Shown here: positions 1 to 7,243 of the stretch, piece after piece
Position numbering within the stretch: the first letter of the stretch is position 1
Layout: every line of letters starts with the position of its first letter
Origin: an uncultured Lachnospiraceae bacterium
GTDB taxonomy: Bacteria > Bacillota > Clostridia > Lachnospirales > Lachnospiraceae
Reading direction: 5' to 3'
Length of the DNA stretch: 23,561 bases
Assembly (NCBI GenBank): GCA_910578885.1
Contig: CAJTSH010000045.1
Coordinates: forward strand, 1 to 23,561
Position numbers and translations under genes: made by a program
The notes under the pieces: generated by a model
Databases searched by the model: none
What the model saw: the letters and a program-made list of their open reading frames with translations, nothing else
Told to the model about the DNA's origin: nothing

Positions 1-2
1 TG

Positions 3-359
3 AGCCAGGTATCTGTTGCGGCTTTCTTACTGGTCAGTGCGGCAGCCTCTCTGATTAGTTGTGTAATGGGAATGATTGTTGGTCTCTGTGCCAAAAATCA
101 GATGAATGCAAACTTGATTTCTTATCCATTGATGATCGTGTTTATGATGATTCCAATGTTTGGAAATCTTTCCGAAAAATTGCACCATATCTCAGGGTTT
201 TTGTTTACTGGAGTGTTGACAGAGATGGCAAGTGGATTTGCAGAGGGAATGTCATATACGTTAAAACCTCTGGACATCGCAGTGCTTATCGGAGAATTAA
301 TCATTAGCATTCTTGTATTTTTAGTACTTTACCGAAGAAATGGATATGAAAAAGACTGA
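3..359 (+). CDS. ABC-2 type transporter permease, C-terminal part (5' end outside window)
   Basis: The reading frame is open from the first bases of the window, so this is the last ~118 residues of a longer membrane protein. It shows long hydrophobic stretches (FLLVSAAASLISCVMGMIVG, then LISYPLMIVFMMIPMFG, then LDIAVLIGELIISILVFLVL) and a short basic cytoplasmic tail ending RRNGYEKD. The pattern of a TM helix with a small-residue turn, then a CAKNQMNANLIS loop, then a helix with PMF, is typical of ABC-2 permeases that accompany bacteriocin or drug export ATPases. The partner ATPase would lie upstream and is not seen. Family assignment rests on pattern only; another multi-pass membrane family is possible. 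Confidence 0.65.
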   Translation, partial: SQVSVAAFLLVSAAASLISCVMGMIVGLCAKNQMNANLISYPLMIVFMMIPMFGNLSEKLHHISGFLFTGVLTEMASGFAEGMSYTLKPLDIAVLIGELIISILVFLVLYRRNGYEKD

Positions 360-502
360 TGCAATTTAGACAGGGGAATTTTAAGTCAATGATGTAAACT
401 ATCAGGATAATACAGATTAGAATTTTTGCTAAGCATGACACTGGATAAGGACAAAACTCAAAAATATATTCAACTTTACTTGCCGAAAGATGTATATGCT
501 CT

Positions 503-640
503 AAGATTGGTGTATGTAACTTTGTGGCGCTGTTTCAGATAGTCCAGATGCCGCTGTCCTCATATTCCTATTGAATGTTCTTCTTCGGCGGGTACAGTCA
601 AGCGTGGTATTAAGTAAAATTCCTCCGTATGATTTGAATT
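503..640 (-). pseudogene. tnpV: tnpV remnant, N-terminal half (transposon-encoded TnpV)
   Basis: Reading the minus strand from about 625 down to 503 gives EEFYLIPRLTVPAEEE, then HSIGI, a TGA stop, GQRHLDYLKQRHKVTYTNL. This is the N-terminal half of TnpV, a small accessory protein of Tn4451-like and related mobile elements, where the stop position normally holds Trp (GVWGQRHL); TGG to TGA explains it. Homology stops abruptly at TYTNL, at position 503. The missing half (LTSGRLNAYLADIDRQAQE) lies on the plus strand from 917. Joining the two through the shared 13-base sequence gives a continuous TnpV frame, so this is one gene split by an inversion as well as killed by a nonsense mutation. The exact N-terminal end is uncertain, with a TAG in frame near 650. 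Confidence 0.7.
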
Positions 641-751
641 TTTCTACAATCCAGTCATTCTGGCTGATTACGAAGACTTTGAATTTAACATCCTTATGTA
701 ATGCCACCCTTTGGTGGGCTGTATCTTCATGCCTAAATGAAAATAGTTTAA

Positions 752-788
752 CCCTCCAGACCTGTTTTAAAGTTTGGAGGGATTTTTT
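752..788 (+). terminator. Rho-independent terminator-like hairpin
   Basis: CCCTCCAGAC (752-761) pairs with GTTTGGAGGG (772-781) through ten pairs including one G-U, with a 10-base loop, followed by ATTTTTT. It sits inside the inverted tnpV segment, so it may originally have ended a transcript of the mobile element; no intact gene now reads into it. Confidence 0.6.
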
Positions 789-916
789 ATGTCCTTTTTT
801 CGGGCGGTAATCTATCTGCTCACACAACGCAGAGTTTATCCATATATAGCATATCGGGGAATGGCATTTCAAAAATTCAGATGGGAGGTACTTACGGTGA
901 AGTATGCGCCAAGAAA

Positions 917-1154
917 ATACACCAATCTTCTCACAAGCGGCAGGCTCAACGCTTACCTTGCCGACATTGACAGGCAGGCACAGGAACGCTTTGAAAGGCT
1001 CATAGAGGGCATGAAACAGGCACAGGGCATAACGGAACGCCTAAAGGAAGAGTATCTTGCTCTCCCGCTTATATTAAAAATCGGAGGAAATATAAGCGAT
1101 ATAGTGGGGAAAGGCGATACTTATTTTTGTTTTTCGGATGGTAGTTCGATTTAG
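917..1154 (+). pseudogene. tnpV: tnpV remnant, C-terminal half
   Basis: The frame reads YTNLLTSGRLNAYLADIDRQ followed by AQERFERLIEGMKQAQGITE up to about 1052, matching the middle of TnpV proteins of Firmicute transposons. After RLKEE the expected C-terminus (a QMEWVQRMNNIR-like helix) is absent and unrelated sequence runs to a stop at 1154, so the 3' end is also lost. Upstream residues in the same open frame (from 774) do not look like TnpV and are probably not translated as such. The complementary N-terminal half is on the minus strand at 503-640. No function is expected. Confidence 0.7.
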
Positions 1155-1177
1155 TTGTAAACTTTTCTTCAGATGGA

Positions 1178-1205
1178 TTGACAAAATAAAAGTCTTGATT
1201 ATAAT
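1178..1205 (+). promoter_or_regulatory. Sigma-A promoter of the TetR/CPBP operon
   Basis: TTGACA (1178-1183) and TATAAT (1200-1205) are both perfect consensus hexamers, 16 bases apart. The -10 runs into a very A+T-rich stretch holding the 10-base palindrome TATAATTATA, a candidate operator for the autoregulating TetR protein encoded directly downstream; that operator role is inference. Confidence 0.7.
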
Positions 1206-1252
1206 ATAAATATAATTATATAAAATAGTTTATGGAATTTGGAGGTGCTAAA

Positions 1253-1861
1253 TTGGCAAGAAAAGTTCAGATTTCGAAAGAGATGATTTTACAGGCGGCA
1301 CTAGAAATGCTTATCCGTAAAGGATATTCTGCTATCAATATTAAGACGTTATCTAAAGAAATCGGTTGTTCTACACAGCCTCTTGTATGGCATTTTGAAA
1401 ATATGGAGGGGCTACGCAAGGCTTTGGCTGAATATGCCTTGAATTATGCGAATGAGAAAATGCGTTCTTGTATGCAAAACGGGATGGAAGCCTTTGTGGA
1501 TTTTGGAATAGCTTACATAAATCTTGCGTTTGACGAGCCAAATCTTTTCAAATATCTTTACATGAGCGGAGAAAGCGGGTTTCAAGCAGGTGGGTTTGAT
1601 GTTCTGGTAAACGCTGATGAAAATGCAATTATTGCTGGACAAATTGCGGGTTATTTGAAAATATCTAAAGAAGATGCCAGCCATTTTCTTCAAAATATAA
1701 TGATTTATACTCACGGGCTTGCTTCATTCATCGCTTCGGGAATTATAACATCTTCAAAAGAAGAAGTTAAAACAATGGTCAAGCAAACTGCTAACGCTTT
1801 TTTATCGCAGGCAAATGTAAAAATGACCAAGGGAGAAATCTATGAAAACAAATCAAATTGA
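1253..1861 (+). CDS. TetR/AcrR family transcriptional regulator
   Basis: A 202-residue one-component repressor. The N-terminus MARKVQISKEMILQAALEML plus RKGYSAINIKTLSKEIGCST is a classic TetR helix-turn-helix (residues ~5-50); the rest is the helical ligand-binding and dimerisation domain. I start at TTG 1253 because GGAGGT (1241-1246) lies six bases before it; the in-frame ATG at 1232 lies upstream of that ribosome binding site and has none of its own. The 3' end overlaps the CPBP protease gene by 20 bases, so the two are translationally coupled. The regulator probably controls its own operon, which starts at a perfect-consensus promoter. The ligand cannot be predicted. Confidence 0.85.
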   Translation: MARKVQISKEMILQAALEMLIRKGYSAINIKTLSKEIGCSTQPLVWHFENMEGLRKALAEYALNYANEKMRSCMQNGMEAFVDFGIAYINLAFDEPNLFKYLYMSGESGFQAGGFDVLVNADENAIIAGQIAGYLKISKEDASHFLQNIMIYTHGLASFIASGIITSSKEEVKTMVKQTANAFLSQANVKMTKGEIYENKSN

Positions 1862-2744
1862 GACCAAAAGAATTTTTATTTATTTAGCAATCGTTTTTAG
1901 TGTGTATTATTGCTTGTGGCTAATTGCAATTCTTTTGCCCGATAGTATGGGTAATGCTGTTTATTCCTTTTTGAGCTTTCCTATTGTTTTTATGGGAACA
2001 CCAGCTTTATCGGTACTTCTTACAAGAAAAATCACAGGTGATAAGTCTGCCATAGCATATGATGTCAAAGTGTGGAAAAACAAAAAAGCCGCCTTGTTTG
2101 CTATGTTTGTTCCTACCATTTTAATTTTTGCAGGAGCTGTTTTATTCTACTTAATATTCCCAAATGATTTAGATTATAGTGGAGACAATATAATCCAGTC
2201 TTTTGATAGCTTCGGGGTGCCATCGGAAATCAGCTTTACAGTATCGTTCTTGTTAATCATGGGGATGATAGTCTGTATTATTTCAGCATTTTGTGTTCCG
2301 TCTTGGTTTATTGCACTAGGTGAGGATATAGGGTGGCAGGGATATTTACTACCGCTGCTTTGCAAAAAAATGGCTGCCAGACAGGCAGTGCTATTAAATG
2401 GGGCATTATGGGGAATGGCTCATGCGCCGCTAATATATTTTGGAATGAATTATGGATTGAATTATGCAGGGACACCATACAGTGGTATTGCTATGATGAC
2501 ATTATTCTGCATAACAATTGGCGTGTATATGTCTTTTGTAACATTGAGAACAAGTAACTGTATGTACGCTTCCATAATTCACGGAGCAGTAAATATCATT
2601 GGGGAAACACCAATTTTTGTATCACTATCTACACAGAGTGTTTTGCTTGGACCAAATCCATCAGGAATCATTGGTATGAGTGTGTTATTGATGGGTGCAG
2701 TTGTACTCTTATTTAAACTGCCCAAATATAAATTGAAGGGATGA
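1842..2744 (+). CDS. CPBP family intramembrane metalloprotease (CAAX/Abi)
   Basis: A 300-residue multi-pass membrane protein. The three CPBP motifs are present in order: GEDIGWQGYL (motif 1, Glu-Asp in place of the usual Glu-Glu and Gln in place of Arg), WGMAHAP (motif 2 His) and IIHGAVN (motif 3 His/Asn). About eight hydrophobic segments surround them. Members of this family cleave prenylated proteins in eukaryotes; bacterial ones serve in bacteriocin self-immunity or processing and in membrane-protein cleavage. Its gene begins inside the TetR gene with GGGAGAA ahead of ATG 1842. The E-to-D change in motif 1 is a conservative variant, so activity is plausible. The upstream ABC-2 permease fragment hints at a peptide-export or immunity setting, but a mobile-element remnant separates them. 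Confidence 0.85.
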   Translation: MKTNQIETKRIFIYLAIVFSVYYCLWLIAILLPDSMGNAVYSFLSFPIVFMGTPALSVLLTRKITGDKSAIAYDVKVWKNKKAALFAMFVPTILIFAGAVLFYLIFPNDLDYSGDNIIQSFDSFGVPSEISFTVSFLLIMGMIVCIISAFCVPSWFIALGEDIGWQGYLLPLLCKKMAARQAVLLNGALWGMAHAPLIYFGMNYGLNYAGTPYSGIAMMTLFCITIGVYMSFVTLRTSNCMYASIIHGAVNIIGETPIFVSLSTQSVLLGPNPSGIIGMSVLLMGAVVLLFKLPKYKLKG

Positions 2745-2793
2745 AAAAATTAGAGGAGAAATGATAGTATAATGGCATATCAGTAAAAAAATT

Positions 2794-2949
2794 ATGAAAA
2801 GAAAAATTAAAAAAGCTATTTGCGTAATGATGTTACTGGCTTACGCCATCACATTTGGAAATTATACGGTTTTGGCAAACACAAATGTGAAATATGATAA
2901 TATTGACAACCAATTAAAGAGGGAACTGGATGAATTACGGAGAGTGTGA
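2794..2949 (+). pseudogene. Truncated secreted-protein remnant (signal peptide only)
   Basis: A 51-codon frame: a basic start MKRKIKK, a hydrophobic core AICVMMLLAYAITFGNYTV and a LANT-like signal peptidase site, then NVKYDNIDNQLKRELDELRR and a stop. There is no clear ribosome binding site. The short mature part ends just where a -1 shift opens MSLVIEKIMSEYPEWDLRLL (2952-3017), which also ends quickly. The arrangement looks like the surviving start of a larger exported protein broken by frameshifts. I do not recognise the parent family. A genuine small exported peptide cannot be excluded. Confidence 0.4.
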
Positions 2950-3206
2950 GCATGTCGCTTGTGATTGAAAAGATCATGTCGGAATACCCTGAATGGGATT
3001 TGAGATTATTATGCTAATTTGAAACATTGATGGGAGCGGGTATCTTATTTGGCGGAGGTGCAAAAACAAGCGCCTCTGCTATTGACTGACTGTTTGATTT
3101 TAGAAAACAGTCATGTATCAAATGGAAGAGTTGGCATTGGAGAAAGCAATGCTCAAAATTAATTATGGCATCTCTATTATTCTTTAAAACCTATTTTTGC
3201 GAAAAA
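2950..3206. other. Intergenic debris without an intact gene
   Basis: Short frames only: MSLVIEKIMSEYPEWDLRLL (2952-3017), then ETLMGAGILFGGGAKTSASA in another stretch around 3020-3088, each closed by stops. They may be pieces of the protein begun at 2794. No RNA gene, strong hairpin or promoter was seen here. Confidence 0.4.
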
Positions 3207-3539
3207 TCATATCCTGTTTTGGTCTCCCCATTCACACATGGAATCAAGAATGGGAATCAGTGTTTTGCCACGGTCTGTAAGAGAATATTCTACTTTAGGC
3301 GGAATCTGCGGGTATTCCTTACGATGGACCAGCTGGTCTGATTCTAATTCTTTTAAAGTAGAACTGAGTGTTTTATAAGAGATTTCACCAATATATTTTT
3401 TCATTTCATTAAAGCGGACTACGCCAAATTCCATAAGCGTATAAAGTATCGTCATTTTATATTTTCCGTTGATAAGGGATAATGTGTAGCTGAATCCTGT
3501 TGTTTCCAGACATTCTTGTGATATACAGCGTTTGTCCAA
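3207..3539 (-). CDS. HxlR family winged-helix transcriptional regulator
   Basis: A 110-residue protein of normal HxlR length. The N-terminal Cys-containing segment (DKRCISQECLETTGFSYTLS) is followed by the family core: INGKYKMTILYTLMEFGVVR, then FNEMKKYIGEISYKTLSSTL and the wing EYPQIPPKVEYSLTDRGKTL. HxlR members often sense aldehydes, quinones or thiol stress, sometimes through cysteines near the N-terminus; here Cys5 and Cys10 are candidates. The start codon is TTG (3537-3539), with AAGGAGA about eight bases before it on the minus strand. It is divergent from a flavoprotein oxidoreductase, and a GTAAGTAT/TACTT dyad lies between, so it most likely represses or activates that neighbour and itself. 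Confidence 0.88.
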   Translation of the reverse strand: MDKRCISQECLETTGFSYTLSLINGKYKMTILYTLMEFGVVRFNEMKKYIGEISYKTLSSTLKELESDQLVHRKEYPQIPPKVEYSLTDRGKTLIPILDSMCEWGDQNRI

Positions 3540-3557
3540 TTTTACACTCTCCTTTAG

Positions 3558-3631
3558 GTAAGTATATAACTTGTATGTAAGTATCGCACCTGAATGTGCG
3601 TACTTGTTTTCGGTTTCATTCTCGCTATAAT
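3558..3631 (+). promoter_or_regulatory. Promoter of the flavoprotein gene overlapped by a putative HxlR operator
   Basis: TTGTTT (3604-3609) and TATAAT (3626-3631) are 16 bases apart and face the flavoprotein gene. GTAAGTAT occurs at 3558-3565 and 3577-3584; the second copy forms an imperfect dyad, AAGTATCGCAC against GTGCGTACTT, that runs into the -35. TACTT/AAGTA-type dyads are the known style of HxlR operators, so this is the likely binding region for the divergent regulator. Confidence 0.6.
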
Positions 3632-3713
3632 TATAATATCAACAGCAGGAAAAGTCAATCTTTTCAAAAAATGGTAGTGAATTCAAATATGAAAATGATG
3701 GAGGGATACTTTT

Positions 3714-4259
3714 ATGAGTAAAAAGATTGTTGTAATCACAGGAAGCCCAAGAAAAAATGGGAACAGCTTTGCCATGACGGATGCCTTTATCCGGGCGGCA
3801 GAGGGCAAAGGGCATACGGTGACCCGTTTCGATGCAGCCATGAAAAACGTAGGAGGCTGTCATGCATGTGAGACCTGCTTTAAGACGGGAAAGGCCTGTT
3901 CATTTGATGACGATTTTAATACCATCGCACCGGCAATTCTGGAAGCGGATACGGTTATCTTTACGATGCCGGTTTACTGGTATTCGATTCCGGCACAGAT
4001 TAAAGGAGTCATAGACAGGCTGTTTTCTTTCTGCGTTGCAGGAAAAGATGTGGCAGGGAAAGAGTGTGCTCTGATTACCTGCTGTGAAGAAGATGATATG
4101 TCTGTTATGGATGGTGTGCGTATCCCGGTTGAGCGTTCTGCGGCGCTGCTGAAATGGAAGATGGTGGGCGAGGTGCTTGTTCCGGGTGTCCTGAATGCCG
4201 GGGATATTGAAAAGACCGATGGCTGCAGTCAGGCGGCTGCACTGGCGGAAAAAATTTGA
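3714..4259 (+). CDS. Flavodoxin-fold NAD(P)H-dependent FMN oxidoreductase
   Basis: A 181-residue flavoprotein. GSPRKNGNS near the N-terminus is the FMN phosphate loop, VGGCHACETCFKTGKACSFD is the cysteine-bearing segment typical of this NADPH-dependent FMN reductase / iron-sulfur flavoprotein-like family, and PVYWYSIPAQIKGVIDR is the conserved flavin-binding region. It probably reduces quinones, nitro compounds or other electrophiles using NAD(P)H and FMN. GGAGGG (3700-3705) precedes ATG 3714. The divergent HxlR regulator and shared control region suggest induction by an electrophile or redox signal. A broken second copy of the same family follows at 4282, evidence of a tandem duplication or of a former two-gene operon. 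Confidence 0.85.
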   Translation: MSKKIVVITGSPRKNGNSFAMTDAFIRAAEGKGHTVTRFDAAMKNVGGCHACETCFKTGKACSFDDDFNTIAPAILEADTVIFTMPVYWYSIPAQIKGVIDRLFSFCVAGKDVAGKECALITCCEEDDMSVMDGVRIPVERSAALLKWKMVGEVLVPGVLNAGDIEKTDGCSQAAALAEKI

Positions 4260-4281
4260 CAGGGAATGGAGGAGTGAAGGT

Positions 4282-4386
4282 ATGGGTAAATAAATAGTGG
4301 TATTGAACGGGAGTCCACGCAGGGCAGGAAATACTTCTGCGTTGGTCAGGGAGTTTACAAAAGGTGCAGAAAGTGCTGGCAGATAA
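4282..4386 (+). pseudogene. Truncated second FMN oxidoreductase
   Basis: Frame from ATG 4282 reads MGK, stop, then IVVLNGSPRRAGNTSALVRE and FTKGAESAGR before another stop at 4384. This is the N-terminal flavin-binding strand and phosphate loop of the same family as the gene just upstream (MSKKIVVITGSPRKNGNS there). Codon 4 is TAA where AAA (Lys) is expected, and everything after about residue 34 is missing. GGAGG sits ahead of the start, so the gene was once translated, 22 bases after its neighbour. The following ~100 bases up to the CIRCE element hold no recognised gene. Confidence 0.8.
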
Positions 4387-4489
4387 ATATGATAGGGCAG
4401 AACGCTGGAAGTGTACAACCATATAACAGAACACGAAAAAGTGGAAAAAGAAATCAAAAAATCACATTTTATAAAGTTTTCAGAAAATA

Positions 4490-4532
4490 TTAGCACTCAC
4501 CTCTTGACAGTGCTAATAAAAAGTGCTATATT
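4490..4532 (+). promoter_or_regulatory. CIRCE operator (HrcA) and sigma-A promoter of clpB
   Basis: TTAGCACTC (4490-4498), nine bases, CAGTGCTAA (4508-4516): the CIRCE inverted repeat bound by the heat-shock repressor HrcA, with one mismatch (C for G) in the right arm. TTGACA (4504-4509) lies inside it and TATATT (4527-4532) follows at the ideal 17-base spacing, so HrcA bound here would block polymerase. An extra AGTGCTA half-site follows at 4522-4528. Confidence 0.92.
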
Positions 4533-4615
4533 CCAAACTATCAACAGGTTAACATAAAGTGAATGTAATCCATTCGAATGCGGATAATACACACCATAGA
4601 TAGGAGGGAGAAAGC

Positions 4616-7198
4616 ATGAACATTCAGAGATTTACACAGAAGTCAATAGAAGCCGTTAATAGCTGCGAGAAACTCGCCTATGAATACGGCAATCAGGAAA
4701 TTGAACAGGAGCATCTGCTTGTAGCGCTCTTACAGCAGGAAGACGGCTTGATTTTAAAGCTGATTGAGAAAATGGAGATTGACAAGGAGCACTTCGTAGA
4801 TAACGCCATCCGTCATCTGGCAGCGCGGGTAAAGGTAAGCGGCGGGCAGATATTTGTCGGACAGGATTTGAATAAAGCGCTGATCCATGCGGAGGATGAG
4901 GCAAAGCAGATGGGGGATGAGTATGTATCGGTAGAGCATCTTTTCCTTGCATTGTTAAAATATCCGAATAAAGCATTAAAGGAAATCTTTCGGGAGTACG
5001 GAATAACGAGAGAACGGTTTTTGCAGGCGCTCTCTACGGTTCGCGGCAACCAACGCGTCGTATCAGACAATCCCGAGGCAACTTATGATACTTTGAATAA
5101 ATATGGATACGACATGGTCGAACGGGCAAGGGACCAGAAATTAGACCCGGTCATCGGCAGGGACGGTGAAATTCGGAATGTAGTCCGCATTCTGTCAAGA
5201 AAGACCAAGAACAATCCGGTATTGATCGGCGAGCCGGGCGTCGGCAAGACTGCAGTCGTAGAGGGACTGGCGCAGAGAATCGTAAGAGGAGATGTGCCGG
5301 AGGGCTTAAAAGATAAAAAATTATTTGCGCTTGATATGGGAGCGCTGGTGGCAGGAGCCAAATACCGGGGCGAATTTGAGGAGCGTTTAAAAGCGGTATT
5401 GGATGAAGTAAAGAAATCCGAAGGGCAGATTATTCTGTTCATAGATGAGCTGCATACCATAGTGGGAGCCGGAAAGACGGATGGAGCAATGGATGCGGGA
5501 CAGCTCTTAAAGCCAATGCTCGCCAGAGGAGAGCTGCACTGTATCGGAGCCACTACGTTAGATGAGTACCGGGAGTATATTGAAAAAGATGCCGCATTGG
5601 AGCGGCGTTTCCAGCCGGTACTGGTGGATGAGCCAACTGTGGAGGACACCATTTCCATTCTGCGTGGGTTAAAGGAACGTTACGAAGTCTTTCACGGCGT
5701 AAAGATTACGGACGCTGCACTGGTATCGGCAGCAGTATTATCGAACCGTTACATCTCCGACCGGTTCCTGCCGGATAAGGCAATAGATCTGGTGGACGAA
5801 GCCTGCGCATTGATTAAGACGGAACTGGATTCTATGCCGACGGAACTGGATGAGCTGAACCGCCGCGTTATGCAGATGGAAATAGAAGAAACCGCACTGA
5901 AAAAAGAAGAAGACAGATTAAGCCAGGAGCGTCTTGCTAACCTGCAAAGAGAACTGGCAGAGCTGAGAAATGAATTCCAGACGAAGAAGGCGCAGTGGGA
6001 CAACGAAAAGAAATCGGTAGAGCATGTGCAGAAACTGAGAGAGGACATGGAAAATGTCCGTAAGGAAATCGCACAGGCACAGCAGAACTATGACTTGAAC
6101 AAGGCGGCAGAGCTGCAGTATGGCAGACTTCCTCAGTTGGAAAAGGAATTGCAGATAGAGGAAGAGAAGGTGAAAAATGAAGACTTGTCGCTCGTACATG
6201 AAAATGTCAGTGATGAGGAAATTGCTAAAATTATTTCCAGATGGACGGGAATTCCGGTAGCGAAGCTGACGGAAAGCGAAAGGAATAAGACGCTGCACTT
6301 AGATGAAGAGCTGCATAAGCGCGTCATCGGACAGGAGGAAGGCGTAACCAAGGTGACAGAGGCAATCATCCGCTCTAAAGCGGGAATTAAGGATCCGACA
6401 AAACCAATCGGTTCCTTCCTGTTCTTAGGACCTACCGGCGTGGGAAAGACGGAGCTTGCAAAATCCCTTGCGGCGAGCCTGTTTGATGATGAATCCAATA
6501 TGGTACGGCTGGATATGAGTGAATACATGGAGAAATATTCCGTGTCCCGTCTGATTGGGGCGCCTCCCGGATATGTGGGATATGACGAGGGCGGACAGCT
6601 GACGGAGGCAGTCAGAAGAAAGCCGTATTCGGTAGTTCTTTTCGACGAGGTAGAAAAAGCGCATCCGGATGTATTCAATGTGTTGCTCCAAGTGCTGGAT
6701 GACGGACGGATTACCGATTCACAGGGACGGACCGTAGACTTTAAGAATACAATCATCATTATGACGTCAAATCTTGGTTCTGCGCATCTTCTGGAGGGAA
6801 TTGAAGAAGATGGAAGCATCAATCCGGCAGCAGAAGAGGCTGTTATGAATGAGCTGAGAGGAAATTTCAGACCGGAATTTTTAAACCGGCTGGATGAGAT
6901 TATCATGTTCAGGCCGCTGACAAAGAATAATATAGGAAACATCATCACGCTTCTGATGGCGGATTTAAATAAACGCCTCGTAGACAGAGAAGTTTCAGTG
7001 GAACTTAGTCCTGCGGCAGAAGAATATATCGTAGAGCATGGATATGATCCGGTATATGGTGCAAGACCGCTAAAGCGTTTCCTGCAAAAGCATGTGGAGA
7101 CACTGTCCGCAAAATTGATTCTGGCGGATGAAGTGGGGGCAAAGGATACGATTCTCATAGATTTGGAAAATGGAAATCTAATTGCAAAGAAGAAATAA
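4616..7198 (+). CDS. clpB: ATP-dependent chaperone ClpB (protein disaggregase)
   Basis: An 860-residue Hsp100 protein, the normal ClpB length. Order of domains: double Clp-N repeat (residues ~1-145); first AAA+ module with Walker A GEPGVGKT (205-212), pore loop KYRGEFEER and Arg-finger ERRFQPV; the long coiled-coil middle domain (~410-525, rich in Glu/Lys/Gln) that identifies ClpB rather than ClpA/ClpC and binds DnaK; second AAA+ module with Walker A GPTGVGKT (605-612), pore loop GYVGYDEGG and Walker B LFDEVEKAHP; then the C-terminal D2-small domain. It threads aggregated proteins through its hexameric pore in cooperation with DnaK/DnaJ/GrpE. AGGAGGGAG precedes ATG 4616. CIRCE in the promoter shows heat-shock control by HrcA. 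It stands alone, ended by a terminator. Confidence 0.97.
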   Translation: MNIQRFTQKSIEAVNSCEKLAYEYGNQEIEQEHLLVALLQQEDGLILKLIEKMEIDKEHFVDNAIRHLAARVKVSGGQIFVGQDLNKALIHAEDEAKQMGDEYVSVEHLFLALLKYPNKALKEIFREYGITRERFLQALSTVRGNQRVVSDNPEATYDTLNKYGYDMVERARDQKLDPVIGRDGEIRNVVRILSRKTKNNPVLIGEPGVGKTAVVEGLAQRIVRGDVPEGLKDKKLFALDMGALVAGAKYRGEFEERLKAVLDEVKKSEGQIILFIDELHTIVGAGKTDGAMDAGQLLKPMLARGELHCIGATTLDEYREYIEKDAALERRFQPVLVDEPTVEDTISILRGLKERYEVFHGVKITDAALVSAAVLSNRYISDRFLPDKAIDLVDEACALIKTELDSMPTELDELNRRVMQMEIEETALKKEEDRLSQERLANLQRELAELRNEFQTKKAQWDNEKKSVEHVQKLREDMENVRKEIAQAQQNYDLNKAAELQYGRLPQLEKELQIEEEKVKNEDLSLVHENVSDEEIAKIISRWTGIPVAKLTESERNKTLHLDEELHKRVIGQEEGVTKVTEAIIRSKAGIKDPTKPIGSFLFLGPTGVGKTELAKSLAASLFDDESNMVRLDMSEYMEKYSVSRLIGAPPGYVGYDEGGQLTEAVRRKPYSVVLFDEVEKAHPDVFNVLLQVLDDGRITDSQGRTVDFKNTIIIMTSNLGSAHLLEGIEEDGSINPAAEEAVMNELRGNFRPEFLNRLDEIIMFRPLTKNNIGNIITLLMADLNKRLVDREVSVELSPAAEEYIVEHGYDPVYGARPLKRFLQKHVETLSAKLILADEVGAKDTILIDLENGNLIAKKK

Positions 7199-7204
7199 GA
7201 AAGC

Positions 7205-7243
7205 GGCAGCTCTTCGGCATTGGCTGGAGAGCTGTCTTTTTTT
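7205..7243 (+). terminator. Rho-independent terminator of clpB
   Basis: GGCAGCTCT (7205-7213) pairs with AGAGCTGTC (7228-7236), nine pairs with one G-U, followed by seven T (7237-7243). The end of the T-run overlaps the first base of the following 0A box. Confidence 0.88.

Larger units (their letters stand above)
503..929. repeat. 427-bp inverted segment bounded by a perfect 13-bp inverted repeat
   Basis: AAGATTGGTGTAT at 503-515 is the exact reverse complement of ATACACCAATCTT at 917-929. Both copies lie inside tnpV sequence at the same codons (YTNL). Flipping the segment between them restores HKVTYTNLLTSGRLNAYL as an unbroken reading frame, so the present orientation is the rearranged one relative to ancestral tnpV. 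The segment also contains the hairpin at 752-788. Whether it still flips cannot be told from one sequence. Confidence 0.7.

Noticed and set aside
501..872. 123-codon minus-strand frame
   Set aside because: The real coding signal in part of this stretch is the tnpV remnant in a different minus-strand frame; this frame gives no family pattern.
774..896. N-terminal extension of the plus-strand tnpV fragment
   Set aside because: It starts inside the terminator hairpin and its residues do not resemble TnpV; the TnpV-like part begins near 917.
1232..1252. ATG 1232 as the TetR start
   Set aside because: It lies upstream of GGAGGT, the only good ribosome binding site, which is correctly spaced for TTG 1253.
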